Assembly (NCBI GenBank): GCA_963210315.1 | Contig: OY723296.1 | Location: forward strand, 1,860,001 to 1,924,000 | Length of the DNA stretch: 64,000 nucleotides | Direction of reading: 5' to 3' | Source of the DNA: Rhynchopus euleeides | Taxonomy: Eukaryota; Euglenozoa; Diplonemea; Diplonemida; Diplonemidae | Part shown: positions 10,004-20,237 of the stretch, piece by piece | Position numbering within the stretch: the stretch's first letter is position 1 | Layout of the letters: each line of letters starts with the position of its first letter | Notes under the pieces: model-generated | Told to the model about the DNA's origin: nothing | The model's database searches: none | The model's input: only the letters and a program-made list of their open reading frames with translations | Made by a program: the position numbers and the translations under genes

Positions 10004-12013
10004 ATGGAGATCTGCTTGATGGACGTTGCCACCGGGCAGAGCGAGTGCACGCCTGTCCCGGAGGACATGACCGTGGGTAAACTGCACGCCCGCACCAACG
10101 AGCTGTTCCACTACACCCCGGGGGACACGGTGCTGTTGCTGGACGGCACCGACCTCTCGGAGAACGGCGGGGCAGCCTCCCGCCTGCAGGACTGCGAGGG
10201 CATCCAGGCCCTGTGCACCGTGGAGGTGCACACCACCACCGCGCGGTACATCTCTGGGGTGAAGTCCACCGCAACCCCGTGGGACCAGATCCCGGACTGG
10301 GCGAAGGAGGACCCCGAAGTCGTCATCGCCGCCATCTCCTCCGGGGTGCACAGAGTCTTCCGCAACGCCTCCCAGGCCCTCAGGGCGACCCGCGAGGTGG
10401 TGCTAGCCGCAGTCTCACACAGCGGGCACAACCTCCAGTTCGCAGACCCTTCCCTGCAGGACGACCCCGAGGTTGTGGGTGCGGCAGTCAGGAGCTGGAA
10501 GGGCGCCGTGCAGTACACAGGCCCCATCCACCGCTCCGACGCGGAGCTTGTCCTGGAGATGATCAAGGCGGACCCCCTCCTGGCGAGGCACGCCCACCCG
10601 TCGCTCCTTGAGAACATCGGGTTTGCCAGCGAGGCGCTGCTCCTCACACAGGGCAGGGGGCTCGAGCATTTCAGCGAAAATGTGAGAGGAGACCGCGACA
10701 TCGTCATGCAGTGTGTCCTGCGGTGCGCGCGGCAGTTTGAATATGCTAGCGAGGCCCTGCGTGGGGACCGCGCCTTCGTCATGTCGCTGCTGTCCGACCT
10801 GAGCTACACCGCGCGGCGTGGGTGTCTCCCGAAGAAGACGCTTTTTGGCTGGTGGGCAGGCGGTGAGGCCGTCGCAACGTCGCACATCGCAGCCGCCCCG
10901 CTGCTGCAGCACATGTCGGAGGAGCTGCGCTGCGACAAGGCCGTCGTCTCCGCAGCCCTCGCCCTCAACCCCGACTCCCTCGAATTCGCCAGCGAGGAGC
11001 TCCGTGCAGACCGGGCCCTCGTCCTGCGCACGGTGCGCGCCTCCGGGAGAGCCATGCGGCATGTCGCCTCGGCAGACCTCTTTGCAGGTGCCGAGGTGGT
11101 GCTGGCCGCGCTGCCGGAGTATCCAGATGTGCTGTCCCGCGCCAGCGAGTCCCTCCTCTCCGACAAGACGTTTATTCTGAAGGCGCTGAAGGAGGGCACC
11201 CACATCGCGCGCGTCTTCGGCGCTGCCTCCCAGGCCCTCCGCCTCGACGAAGCGGTGGCCCTGGCTGCGGTGGAGGCGATGCCGCTGCTCTACACCGAGC
11301 TCCCCGACGAGGCGCGGCTCTCGCTCCGCGTCACGACGGCGGCGGTGTCCGGCGCGCCCCACCTGCTGCAGGGGTCCTGTGTCCCTGAGGAGCTGTGGGC
11401 ATCACGCCCCTTCCTGCTGATCGCCATGAATCGCCGCCCCGAATCGCTGGAGCAGGCCCCGCCAAACCTCAAGGATGACGAGGAGGTTGTGACGGTGGCG
11501 GTGCAGTCGAAGCCTGCCTGCCTGCGGCACGCCAGCCCGAGGCTGCGGGATACCTTTGCGGTGGTGCGGGAGGCGGTGCGGAGGCTGCCGACCACGCTGG
11601 AGTTTGCGGGGCCCGAGATGCAGTGCAACAGGGAGCTGGTGAGCATGGCGCTGGCGGAGAACCCGTTTGTGCTGACGTGGGCCAGCACGTCGCTCTCGGA
11701 AGACCGCGAGTTTATCCTGGCGGCGGTGCGGCGGAGGGGGCACGCGCTGTGCGCAGCCAGCCCCACTCTGCGTGACGACCGCGGCATCGTGTTGGCGGCA
11801 GTCCGTGCCAAGGGGACCGCTCTGCGGTTTGCCTCTGAGAGGCTGCGTGCGGACAGGGAGGTTGTGACGCTGGCGGTGCGTGATGCTTCCGCAGCGCTGC
11901 TGTTCGCAAGCGATGATCTGAGGAATGATGTGGACCTCCTGCGGATGGCGGACGAGTCGCGCCAGCAGAAGGGTGGCGTCTTCCGCGACCTGATGTCCAG
12001 CCTGAGGATGTGA
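10004..12013 (+). CDS. Ubiquitin-like module plus DUF4116 repeat protein
   Basis: 669 residues from ATG 10004 (GCCATGG context). Residues 1-75 look like a ubiquitin-like beta-grasp module (MEICLMDVATGQSE ... DMTVGKLH ... DTVLLLDGTDL ... LCTVE). The rest is a run of about 48-residue repeats with the pattern (F/H)AS..LR.DR..V..AV...G.AL, for example FASEELRADRALVLRTV, FASERLRADREVVTLAV and FASDDLRNDVDLLRMA. This is the DUF4116 type, an alpha-helical repeat common in protists and of unknown function. One repeat is interrupted near residues 275-300 by a short insert (KKTLFGWWAGGE). No catalytic motif, signal peptide or membrane helix is seen. A protein-binding scaffold is the most that can be inferred. 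Intronless. Confidence 0.88.
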   Translation: MEICLMDVATGQSECTPVPEDMTVGKLHARTNELFHYTPGDTVLLLDGTDLSENGGAASRLQDCEGIQALCTVEVHTTTARYISGVKSTATPWDQIPDWAKEDPEVVIAAISSGVHRVFRNASQALRATREVVLAAVSHSGHNLQFADPSLQDDPEVVGAAVRSWKGAVQYTGPIHRSDAELVLEMIKADPLLARHAHPSLLENIGFASEALLLTQGRGLEHFSENVRGDRDIVMQCVLRCARQFEYASEALRGDRAFVMSLLSDLSYTARRGCLPKKTLFGWWAGGEAVATSHIAAAPLLQHMSEELRCDKAVVSAALALNPDSLEFASEELRADRALVLRTVRASGRAMRHVASADLFAGAEVVLAALPEYPDVLSRASESLLSDKTFILKALKEGTHIARVFGAASQALRLDEAVALAAVEAMPLLYTELPDEARLSLRVTTAAVSGAPHLLQGSCVPEELWASRPFLLIAMNRRPESLEQAPPNLKDDEEVVTVAVQSKPACLRHASPRLRDTFAVVREAVRRLPTTLEFAGPEMQCNRELVSMALAENPFVLTWASTSLSEDREFILAAVRRRGHALCAASPTLRDDRGIVLAAVRAKGTALRFASERLRADREVVTLAVRDASAALLFASDDLRNDVDLLRMADESRQQKGGVFRDLMSSLRM

Positions 12014-13526
12014 CGAGGGGCTGTCTTACCACCGGGTTTGTTTGCCGCGTGTAACGCTTCGTATGAAGCGTAAACGTGTCGGGGTCATTCTGACGATCTG
12101 CTTCCTGTGTGTCTTAGCTATCTCGTGTTCGCATCCACAGCAAGGCAGCAGGCTATAGGGTGGTAGAAGCGTCACCGCATCAAACCAAGGAACAACAGAG
12201 ACACGCTTGCCCCGCTTTTCTATCCAGAGACCCACCATACCTTGCAAACCATTCATCACCTGAAGGCTTTCGAAAGCGGGCCTCTCGCCAATTCAAGTCT
12301 GGGGGGTCTCAACAGGTATAGAGGTCAGTGATCTGCCCCACCAATATTGCCGTGCTTCAGGGGCGGCTTTGGGTGCTCGGGGGTTTCCGGAAAGGTATCC
12401 CGCGAGTCGGGCTGTTCAGATGTGTGGCTCGTGTGAGAAGAGGTCTCACATCGCCACGTCCACCAACCAGCTGTGCTCTGTATCCTATCCCCAGGGCGAT
12501 ATTCGTATTCTTTCGGTGTGTTTTTATGCGTGTGTCCTTGGAATTGCGCCGCCGCATCAAAATCAAACAGTATATGCAGGCTGGACGCGGTTGTTGCTCC
12601 TTACCGGTTTGTTTGTTCCGACTATATTTCAAAAACCCCGGCGGCTTGCAGATCCACCGAACATGCCACAGATCCCTTTCGACTCGCACACGGCGTCTGA
12701 GACAACGCTGGCCCTATCCGGTGCGGGTAACCTGAGCGTGAGGGCCACATGACCCACCCCCCCCTGCCCTGCCTGCCTTGCGGGCGTCCTCCCTTCCCCC
12801 GCCCCCTCCCACATCCCCCCCCGCCCCTACTGTCGTCAGAGTTACTGGGTACGGCGTCGCGTCTTCGTTCACTCTTATCACGATAGGCCTCCCGGGAGAA
12901 ATCTGGAAGAGCACCACGACTTGCAGATTGTGTTGAGATAGTGGTTATCACAGTAGACTATGAGCACCTCCGGCGGCAGGAGGAACCGATTCATCGCAGC
13001 ACGGCGTAGACACGCTTGGTCTTGTATGGTTCGAGAATCGCCAGGAGAGCAGAGAGTTCGGCTTCAGACAAGCCCTCCTTGATACGACCAACCCCTACAG
13101 AGGGGGTCTTCGCTGTTCGCTATCCTTCGTCAATCTCCGTCAGTTTACAGCTAACTCAACAGGAAATGCCCCAAAATGCACTGACGATCACCCCGTCGCC
13201 AAGACCCCCAGACACACCTAAATTTTCACAACACACCCACCCCACCTCAAACAGGCAGCGGCATCTACACTAGCGCCCCCCCACCCCACAGCCCCCACAC
13301 CACATCTCGGGAGGGAGACGGGTGGGCTACTTTTATAACCCCCACCCCCCACACACCCTAACCCCATCCCCCCTTCCTTTATCTGCCGTGTGAAGGGGCT
13401 CACTTTCTAAACCGCCGCCGCCCCGCCCCCACCGACCCCCCCCTCTCCCGGGGTCCAGAAGCTCTCTCTGGCAGTGTGCCTCTGAGTGAGCCAGCCTCTG
13501 CTTGTTCTGTTCAGTAGGCCGGTGCG
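12014..13526. other. Intergenic with one MITE, no gene seen
   Basis: No protein-like frame is supported. The MITE at 13102-13209 is the only recognisable element. Long C-rich tracts occupy about 12750-12830 and 13260-13445. The final CTGCTTGTTCTGTTCAG (about 13498-13514) is a good splice acceptor 12 bases before the MAK16 start codon. Confidence 0.5.
13102..13209 (+). mobile_element. 108-bp MITE, copy 2
   Basis: Same family and length as 8771-8878, in the opposite orientation. Starts GGGGGTCTTCGCT, ends GCCAAGACCCCC (one mismatch in the right inverted end). It is flanked by the direct repeat AGA (13099-13101 and 13210-13212). The interior carries the shared words TTCGTCAATC, GTCAGTTTACAGCTAA and AAAATGCACTGACGATCA. 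Confidence 0.85.
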
Positions 13527-14468
13527 ATGCAGCACGATGACGCGATTTGGAGTGTGATCTCCCAAGGGTTTTGCTCGTTCAAGGCGAAGATTAGGGACGA
13601 CGTGGGCCACGCTGGCGCCAAGGCGGAGGCCTTCTGCAGGAACCCCCACAACTCCACCGGGATCTGCAGCCGTGTGAACTGCCCTCTTGCCAACTCGCAG
13701 TACGCCACCATCATCGAGAAGGATGACCAACTCTACCTTTTTATGAAGACCGTGGAGCGGGCGCACACCCCGAAGAGGCTGTGGGAGAAGATTCTGCTCC
13801 CGAACAACTTCAAAGATGCGTTGGGCGTGATTAACGAGAACCTGCAGTGGTGGGATCGGAAGGTTGTGCTGAAGTGCAAACACAGGCTGCTGAGGCTGAA
13901 GCAGGTTCTCATTCGGAAAAGGCGTCTCGAGGCGCGCGGCGTGCCGAAGATCGTGGGGATCAAGAAGAAGGAGGAGAAGCAGCTGCTGAAGAAGGAGGCG
14001 AAGGCGGAGAAGGCCGCGAAGGTGTTCACCAGCACAGAGAAGCACCTCCTGAAGCTGCTCCCGACCCGCACGCTGGATGACATCGACCTGACCGATGAGG
14101 ACATCACAAAACTCCTGGAGGACACGACCAAGAAGGACAAGAAGGTGCAGGAGGAGCTGGAGGAGATTGCCGACACCGACCTCGTGCCCTACGATGTCGA
14201 CTCCGACACAGAGAGCGGGAGCGATGAGGAGGACGAGGAGGATGAGGAGGACGAGGAGTCGGAGGTCGATGCAGCGACAGGGAAGCGGAAGCACATCAGC
14301 GTCGGGCAGCCGATGCGGAAGCGCCTGCGGCGCGTTGTGGAGATCGAGGAGGAGAAGGAGCTGTCGGTATGGGCCGCGAAGGGGGTCGGGGCAGGGCGGG
14401 GAGGTTCGGAGTGGGCTGTGGGCATCAAAGGGGGGGGGGACCCACATATAGTCCGGATTATGGCGTAG
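13527..14468 (+). CDS. MAK16: MAK16 homologue, 60S ribosome biogenesis
   Basis: 313 residues. The N-terminal domain is diagnostic: WSVISQGFCSFKAK, FCRNPHNSTGICSR, CPLANSQYATI, LYLFMKTVERAHTPKRLWEK and NENLQWWDRK match the conserved MAK16 core, including its four cysteines. MAK16 is a nucleolar factor of early pre-60S particles. A Lys-rich helical region (145-180), an acidic stretch (about 225-245) and a basic patch GKRKHISVGQPMRKRLRR follow, the family's usual tail. The last 30 or so residues after EEEKELS (from 14367) do not look conserved, and a GTATGG there could be an intron donor, so the 3' end is uncertain. The start codon lies just after a strong acceptor-like TTCTGTTCAG. Confidence 0.93.
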   Translation: MQHDDAIWSVISQGFCSFKAKIRDDVGHAGAKAEAFCRNPHNSTGICSRVNCPLANSQYATIIEKDDQLYLFMKTVERAHTPKRLWEKILLPNNFKDALGVINENLQWWDRKVVLKCKHRLLRLKQVLIRKRRLEARGVPKIVGIKKKEEKQLLKKEAKAEKAAKVFTSTEKHLLKLLPTRTLDDIDLTDEDITKLLEDTTKKDKKVQEELEEIADTDLVPYDVDSDTESGSDEEDEEDEEDEESEVDAATGKRKHISVGQPMRKRLRRVVEIEEEKELSVWAAKGVGAGRGGSEWAVGIKGGGDPHIVRIMA

Positions 14469-14973
14469 TGTTTGAGGTGGTGGAGGAGGAGCCCCTATGC
14501 ACACGTTTCACACCATTAGGCCAATGTCCCCTGAGTTGCCACTGGGTCCGCATCCCCCCGAAGGCTCGCCTCCGAGGGACTCCACCGTTGCCCTTCATGC
14601 AAGGGGAGTTTCTTGGTTTCACAGTACAGAACCGCACCTTTCTTGTTGCCAGTCCGATTCCCACCTCCCGCCACAACAGACTCTGCGGAAATCCATGCTC
14701 GACCAGGATAAGTGGTGATGACCCCCTGGTCCTCCGAGGCGGATGAGACAGATGTGACAGAGGACTTCACCGCTTCCATTCTGCATCTCTCTCTCTCCAC
14801 CCCCTCTTGCCGAGCATCCGTCGCTGCGGCGTGTGGTAGGGTTGATGGTGGGCGGGCCTTGCGATTGCGTGCTGCGGGCAGCATCTCTGGACCGAGTGCT
14901 GCGGGGATATGGGTGGGGGGGCGGGACAGTCATGGGTCAGAGCGTTGAGCGAAAATCATTGATGTGAGAGAGT
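14469..14973. other. Intergenic between MAK16 and the retroelement
   Basis: No gene recognised. If MAK16 continues past an intron at 14367, its last exon would lie here, but no clear exon is visible. Confidence 0.4.
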
Positions 14974-15288
14974 TTTTGGTAAAACACACCCCGTGTGGTA
15001 GAGAAAATACGGCAAGAGTCTCGGTGGGTCGGAAGAGCAGATGGTTCCCGCAACAGCTCCCGGGGAGCGGCGGGTATTTCGCATAGGATGCCGGATGTGT
15101 GAACACGTTTGTGCGGTTTGCCCTGTGTTGTGTGAACATATGTGTATGTGTGTGTGTATGCTCCACCCAACCCGACACATTTTCTGTACTTCAGACAGGT
15201 AAGGTCACTCGACACGCGGGGGGGGGGGGTTTTTTGTTGTGTGTTTTTTCTGCCAGCCGACATCACTAGCGCCAGCGAGAAAAAAAAA
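14974..15288 (+). repeat. A1 block of the YR retroelement
   Basis: About 310 bases starting TTTTGGTAAAACACACC and ending GCGCCAGCGAG plus an A run. It is repeated almost exactly as A2. It contains a TG-rich tract and the 19-mer TTCTGTACTTCAGACAGGT followed by AAGG, which resembles a splice donor. As the 5' terminal block it probably holds the promoter (inference). Confidence 0.88.
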
Positions 15289-15387
15289 TAAAATAAAAAA
15301 AAAAAAAAAAAAAAATAAAGCGATTTACTAATCGCCAACTCGCGATCAGGCGTTTCCAGGCAGAAAACAGTGCGTGCTAGATCACGG

Positions 15388-16290
15388 TTTGTTACGACAG
15401 AGCGACCAGAGCAGACTTCGACGCAGGTGCTAGATCACCGCCTTTTACCACAGAGCGACCAGAGCAGACTTCGACGCAGGTGCTAGATCACCGAATTTTT
15501 TACGACAGAGCGATCAGAGCAGACTCGACGTAGGTGCTAGATCACCGCCTTTTACCACAGAGCGACCAGAGCAGACTTCGACGCAGGTGCTAGATCACCG
15601 CCTTTTACCACAGAGCGACCAGAGCAGACTTCGACGCAGGTGCTAGATCACCGAATTTTTTACGACAGAGCGATCAGAGCAGACTCGACGTAGGTGCTAG
15701 ATCACCGCCTTTTACCACAGAGCGACCAGAGCAGACTTCGACGCAGGTGCTAGATCACCGAATTTTTTACGACAGAGCGATCAGAGCAGACTCGACGTAG
15801 GTGCTAGATCACCGCCTTTTACCACAGAGCGACCAGAGCAGACTTCGACGCAGGTGCTAGATCACCGCCTTTTACCACAGAGCGACCAGAGCAGACTTCG
15901 ACGCAGGTGCTAGATCACCGAATTTTTTACGACAGAGCGATCAGAGCAGACTCGACGTAGGTGCTAGATCACCCCTTTTACCACAGAGCGACCAGAGCAG
16001 ACTTCGACGCAGGTGCTAGATCACCGAATTTTTTACGACAGAGCGATCAGAGCAGACTCGACGTAGGTGCTAGATCACCCCTTTTACCACAGAGCGACCA
16101 GAGCAGACTTCGACGCAGGTGCTAAATCACCGAGTTTTTTACGACAGAGCGATCAGAGCAGACTCGACGTAGGTGCTAGATCACCGCTTTTTACCACAGA
16201 GCGACCAGAGCAGACTTCGACGCAGGTGCTAGATCACCGAATTTTTCTACGACAGAGCGATCAGAGCAGACTCGACGCAGGTGCTAGATC
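15388..16290 (+). repeat. 17-unit, 52-53-bp minisatellite ahead of gag
   Basis: Seventeen tandem units, counted by AGAGCGA. They are of two alternating types: one with GACCAGAGCAGACTTCGACG and CCTTTTACCAC, the other with GATCAGAGCAGACTCGACG and AATTTTTTACGAC. The reading frame of gag runs back into the last few units (to about 16067), but the first ATG is at 16295. The array occupies the 5' untranslated region of the element. Confidence 0.88.
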
Positions 16291-16294
16291 ACCC

Positions 16295-17410
16295 ATGTCG
16301 GACATGCACCCCCACGACATGGACTGGTTGGGGGTGCCAGTCGTGACGGGGTACGGGGATCCGGAAGTGGCAGTGGACACCTGCGTGTTCACGCCACACT
16401 GCCAGGCGGAGCACACCTCGCGGGGAAGGGGCCATTGCAGCACTTGCGGGCGGGCGGCCTGTAAGACCTGCATCCGGGCTTTCCTCCCGAAAAACGTGTC
16501 TGGGGATTTTGTGCAGGGTTTGGGGGAACCGACGTGGGTGTGCCCGATGTGCGCGATGGAGCAACATCGCGACAATCCCCCGGGGGACACTCGGGATCCC
16601 GACTCCCTGTCCCTCTCGGAGGACCCCCACGACGCGTCGCTGGGGGCGTCGGACGACGAGTCGTCGCTGAGGCAGCCGGGTGTCGACACACAGGGGGAAC
16701 TGCGCGCGACGATCGCCGCTTTGGCAAAACGGGTGGACACGCTAGAGCGCGAGAAGCCCCCCCTCCTTTTGCGGATCCAGCAACTGGAGTTTGAGACTAA
16801 AAATCTCAAAAAGCAGCTGGGGGCCACCCTGGCACCGGAGTTCTCGCCTCACACAGTGGGGACATGGCGGGACCTGGAGGTGCCCGCGATCCGGGAGAAG
16901 ATCCGGGACAGATGCAGGAAGGCCTTCAGGGAAGACGCCCTGCCCGTGAACATCGAGGACGCGAAGGCGTACGAGTACGACGTCGCACAGTATCTCAGCA
17001 CACTGACGAACACACTGGACCTCATCACCGACGGCGAACCCCCGAAGGAGGGCATCATCCGCATGCTGCACTCCAACATCAACCAGCTGACAGGGATTAC
17101 GCAGCTGGGGCTGTACGGCCCGAAGCACCGGAGGGAGTACGTGGCGAGGGCTGAAATCATCACGCCAAAGGATTTCTCGGAGACGGCCCAGCGGCGCCTG
17201 CTGAAAGGAGTGGCTGAAGAGGCAAAGAAGGAGGGGGAGCACCGCGGACGGGACGGGGACAGGAGGGACCGTGACTACCGGAACTCACGCCAGCAGAGGT
17301 CCGTCCCGGCCCACAGCCGCGACAGGAAGCAGGCAGCACCACCTACGACTCGCGATCGTGACTGGGACAGAAAGGCGCCGGGCGGAAAGCCGGGAAAGGA
17401 CCGGCAGTGA
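16295..17410 (+). CDS. Gag-like protein with zinc-finger module (retroelement)
   Basis: 371 residues from ATG 16295. An N-terminal Cys/His-rich module (FTPHCQAEH, HCSTCGRAACKTC, WVCPMC, about residues 33-85) is reminiscent of a RING/FYVE/PHD-type cross-brace zinc finger. A coiled coil follows (about 130-175), then a helical domain and a very basic, Arg-rich tail suited to nucleic-acid binding. It is first in the element and is followed after 36 bases by the recombinase ORF. Assignment as Gag rests on position, size and composition rather than sequence similarity. Confidence 0.7.
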   Translation: MSDMHPHDMDWLGVPVVTGYGDPEVAVDTCVFTPHCQAEHTSRGRGHCSTCGRAACKTCIRAFLPKNVSGDFVQGLGEPTWVCPMCAMEQHRDNPPGDTRDPDSLSLSEDPHDASLGASDDESSLRQPGVDTQGELRATIAALAKRVDTLEREKPPLLLRIQQLEFETKNLKKQLGATLAPEFSPHTVGTWRDLEVPAIREKIRDRCRKAFREDALPVNIEDAKAYEYDVAQYLSTLTNTLDLITDGEPPKEGIIRMLHSNINQLTGITQLGLYGPKHRREYVARAEIITPKDFSETAQRRLLKGVAEEAKKEGEHRGRDGDRRDRDYRNSRQQRSVPAHSRDRKQAAPPTTRDRDWDRKAPGGKPGKDRQ

Positions 17411-17446
17411 CTGGCCTTGAGGCCGGTCCCTCCACCTCCCGCACCG

Positions 17447-18370
17447 ATGCAGCGGGAAGCAACAGAACCCCCCCTGACAACAACTCAGCGAGAGAAGATT
17501 TTAAGATCGGCAAGGCAGACACTGGCGGACTGCCTCTCGGAGTCATATTGGCGCAGCATCAGGAGCTGTTACAGACGGTACCGAAGGTTCAAGGAAAACT
17601 GGGAAAAGGGGAGGGGGCGGATCTCCCACGACATGGCAATCATCCTCTGGACGGCAAAACTCCGATGCATCGACTCGAGGACACGGAGCACAGCGCTGCA
17701 GTACACGGTCAACATCGGAGCGGCACTGAAGCGGTACGAGGGGGTGCAGCTCGGGGAGAGCCAGGAACTCATGGATTACAGAAGGGGACTCAAGAAACAG
17801 GGTGCTCTGCGGGCCCAGCAGCAGAAGCCCCCTGCGACGGCCCCGGAGGTGGAAGACATCATCGAAGCGGAGAGGCGGAGTTTAGTACAGCTGGCCATCT
17901 CAATCTGCTGGGCGGGGGCGGCGCGTCTGGCAGACGTGCGGGGTTTGTTGGCGAAGGAGGTGCGTATCCGGGCGGACGGGGTGGTGGCGGTGCAGTGGTG
18001 CAACACAAAGGGGGACCCATGGAAGCTCGGTCGTTTCACGGGTCTGGAGCTGCCACCAAAACAGCTCGGACGTCTCCGCCGCCTCCTGTCATCCACAACG
18101 AGCCCCCTGCAGTGCCTTTTCGAGGGGGTGTCTTACCACAAGGTGGCGAGGGCGGTGAAACGCATCAACCCTGCTCTGACCCCACATTCACTACGTCGGG
18201 GAGCGATACATCATTTGGCCCTGCAGGGGACGCCGTTGGACGACATCCAAACACTGAGCAGACACGCAACAAAGGAGGCCATGTTGAGGTACTGCCCGAC
18301 AGCGGCGCTGGAGCAGGTGTCACGCACGGCAGCCACGTCCCGAAAAATGCGCGGAACGGGGACACAGTGA
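17447..18370 (+). CDS. Tyrosine recombinase (retroelement)
   Basis: 307 residues. The catalytic domain is evident: an Arg in the WAGAARLADVRGL region, HSLRRGA (H-x-x-R), SRHATKEAMLRY with the following His and the nucleophilic Tyr. These are the R...HxxR...H...Y residues of the phage-integrase family. In this element class the enzyme integrates a circular DNA copy, in place of a DDE integrase. The N-terminal part would be the core-binding domain. The TGA at 18368-18370 overlaps the RT frame that follows. Confidence 0.85.
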   Translation: MQREATEPPLTTTQREKILRSARQTLADCLSESYWRSIRSCYRRYRRFKENWEKGRGRISHDMAIILWTAKLRCIDSRTRSTALQYTVNIGAALKRYEGVQLGESQELMDYRRGLKKQGALRAQQQKPPATAPEVEDIIEAERRSLVQLAISICWAGAARLADVRGLLAKEVRIRADGVVAVQWCNTKGDPWKLGRFTGLELPPKQLGRLRRLLSSTTSPLQCLFEGVSYHKVARAVKRINPALTPHSLRRGAIHHLALQGTPLDDIQTLSRHATKEAMLRYCPTAALEQVSRTAATSRKMRGTGTQ

Positions 18371-20112
18371 CCAATCACCTTCTGCGGGCAAAGATCCCCT
18401 CGCTGTCCTGGCTACCTAGAACGCGAAAGTACGTGAGGGACGGCAGCATTCCACCAGAGGGGTCACAGGAGCAGGTCGATGCCTCGGGTCTGCATGACGA
18501 CACGTTTGGGCCTGGCCTGGACACGCTGTACGACGACTGCTTCGCAGTGAGGGTATCATCTCGGAGGGCGCGGCCCCCCGCCACTAGATCCACACCGGCG
18601 CCGGGCACGGACTACATCGCGCCGATCTGCAGCAGTTTCTTGAACCTCGACAGGCTGCGGGAGCTGGACACCACAGGGGAGCTTGACGGCGTCCTCGACA
18701 TGATCACGGACCCCGCGGCATTCTACTCGAAGTTCATCCCGGGTGCCATCAAGCGGATTAAATCACAGCCCGACGCGTGCGACAAAGTCTCAAGACATCT
18801 GCGGACACACCTCAGCGCTTTGATCGGTTTCGAAGTCCTCGAGACCGCCCCGCAGAGTTTGGTGCTGCACGCATTCACAGTGCCAAAGAAGTCGGGGGGT
18901 TTGCGTTTCGTGCTGGATGGAAGACCACTCAACGCCCTCATGACGCACCCATTCGACATGCGCCTCCCTCCGATCACCGACGTGATAGATCAAATTACAT
19001 CGCACAGCTGGGCAGCACTGGCTGATGGGAAGAGCTGGTTCTACCAGTTTCCCGTGCACCCGGAAATCCGCGAATACTTCGGGGTGAACGTGGGTGACCG
19101 TCGAGGGGATTATGTCCGCACACGTCTGAAAGCGTTGTGCATGGGGTGGTCATTCGCACCCTGCATCGCGCACCGCTCCGCCCGGGTCCTCCTGCCACAG
19201 GAAGAGGGGGCCACGTGGGTGGATAACTTCATTGTGTTGGGGGGGTCGGAGGAAGGAGTACAGAGTTCGTTTGACGCTTTCCTCCACCGGTGCGCCGAGA
19301 CCAACGCTGTGATGAACCTCGATGACCCAGACTACGGGCACCCGGTGCAGCGATTCACCTCGTTCGGGATCGCGTTCGATCTGAGAAACCACCGCTACAG
19401 ATCAGACGAATCATGGCTGGAGAAGTTCCTGTCGGGGACAGAGTTGAGGGCAGTTGTCGGGGGGAAGCCCGCTACACCAAGAGAGATCTTCAAAGTCGTG
19501 GGGGGTTTGGTGTGGCATGCCTACACGACGAAGGCCCACCTGTGTTTCCTCCCGTCAACCCTGACTTTCATGAAGGACATTGCAGCTGCCTCAGTCGATG
19601 ACCGGGGCGCGTGGGATCGCCAGGTGGCGGTCCGACCCTCAGTGCGAGCCGAGATCAAGATGCGTACTCACCGCATGCGGGCCAACTTTTGGGTACTTCG
19701 ACCGCCGACGGACGCAGTAACAGTGTGGTCTGACGCGTCATCGACGCGCTGGGGGGTTCTCATCGACACAGCCGCTCCGCTCGTGGCATACGAAGATTTC
19801 CAGGGGCCGAGTTCCGGGCACCACATATACCTGAAGGAGGCACACGCGGCGCGCCAGGCAGTACGCCTTACCGCCCTACACTATACGAACAAGCGGGTAC
19901 GTCTGATGGTCGACAACCTACCCCTCGTGCACTCAATACAGCGGGGGCATTCGTCATCGTTCGTGGCAAACGGAATACTTGCGGATCTCTTCACGGTTGC
20001 ACAGGGCGCTGAGCTCTGCATCGAATGCATGTGGGTCCCAACTGATGAGCAGAAAGCAGATCAGTACACCCGGGGGTCGTCATCAGAGCACTACGTCCGC
20101 ATTCCGCCCTAG
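18370..20112 (+). CDS. Reverse transcriptase-RNase H (retroelement)
   Basis: The frame is open from well upstream (through the recombinase in another phase), but protein-like sequence begins near 18370. Reverse transcriptase blocks: HAFTVPKKSGGLRFVLDGRPLN, WAALADGKSWFYQFPV, LCMGWSFAPCIAHR, and the catalytic box as WVDNFIVLG, a variant of YxDD found in YR elements. A connection region follows, then RNase H with VWSDASSTRWGVL, the Glu of YLKEAHAAR, LMVDNLPLVHS and ADQYTRG at the end. The start mechanism is not shown by the sequence. Overlap with the recombinase stop suggests re-initiation or frameshifting, as known in related families. Confidence 0.85.
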   Translation, partial: TNHLLRAKIPSLSWLPRTRKYVRDGSIPPEGSQEQVDASGLHDDTFGPGLDTLYDDCFAVRVSSRRARPPATRSTPAPGTDYIAPICSSFLNLDRLRELDTTGELDGVLDMITDPAAFYSKFIPGAIKRIKSQPDACDKVSRHLRTHLSALIGFEVLETAPQSLVLHAFTVPKKSGGLRFVLDGRPLNALMTHPFDMRLPPITDVIDQITSHSWAALADGKSWFYQFPVHPEIREYFGVNVGDRRGDYVRTRLKALCMGWSFAPCIAHRSARVLLPQEEGATWVDNFIVLGGSEEGVQSSFDAFLHRCAETNAVMNLDDPDYGHPVQRFTSFGIAFDLRNHRYRSDESWLEKFLSGTELRAVVGGKPATPREIFKVVGGLVWHAYTTKAHLCFLPSTLTFMKDIAAASVDDRGAWDRQVAVRPSVRAEIKMRTHRMRANFWVLRPPTDAVTVWSDASSTRWGVLIDTAAPLVAYEDFQGPSSGHHIYLKEAHAARQAVRLTALHYTNKRVRLMVDNLPLVHSIQRGHSSSFVANGILADLFTVAQGAELCIECMWVPTDEQKADQYTRGSSSEHYVRIPP

Positions 20113-20173
20113 ACTCCACCGGCCATCTAACAAAACGCGTGGCGTCCCTTGGCCCAAGGGCCCTCAGGGTCCT

Positions 20174-20237
20174 AGGTGGAAGCGATCAATGCAAAAATCA
20201 TCTGAAAGGAAGACTCGAGAGACTGCTGCTGTATTTT
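20174..20237 (+). repeat. B1 block of the YR retroelement
   Basis: 64 bases beginning AGGTGGAAGCGATCAATGC and ending CTGCTGTATTTT. The same 64 bases recur after A2 at 20571-20634. The last four bases are shared with the start of A2. Confidence 0.88.

Noticed and set aside
16067-16294. Gag extension into the minisatellite
   Set aside because: No ATG in that part and it is simple repeat; the first ATG is 16295.
17407-18369. Upstream half of the long RT frame as coding sequence
   Set aside because: It overlaps the tyrosine recombinase, which carries the conserved catalytic residues; the RT-frame translation here is low-quality.
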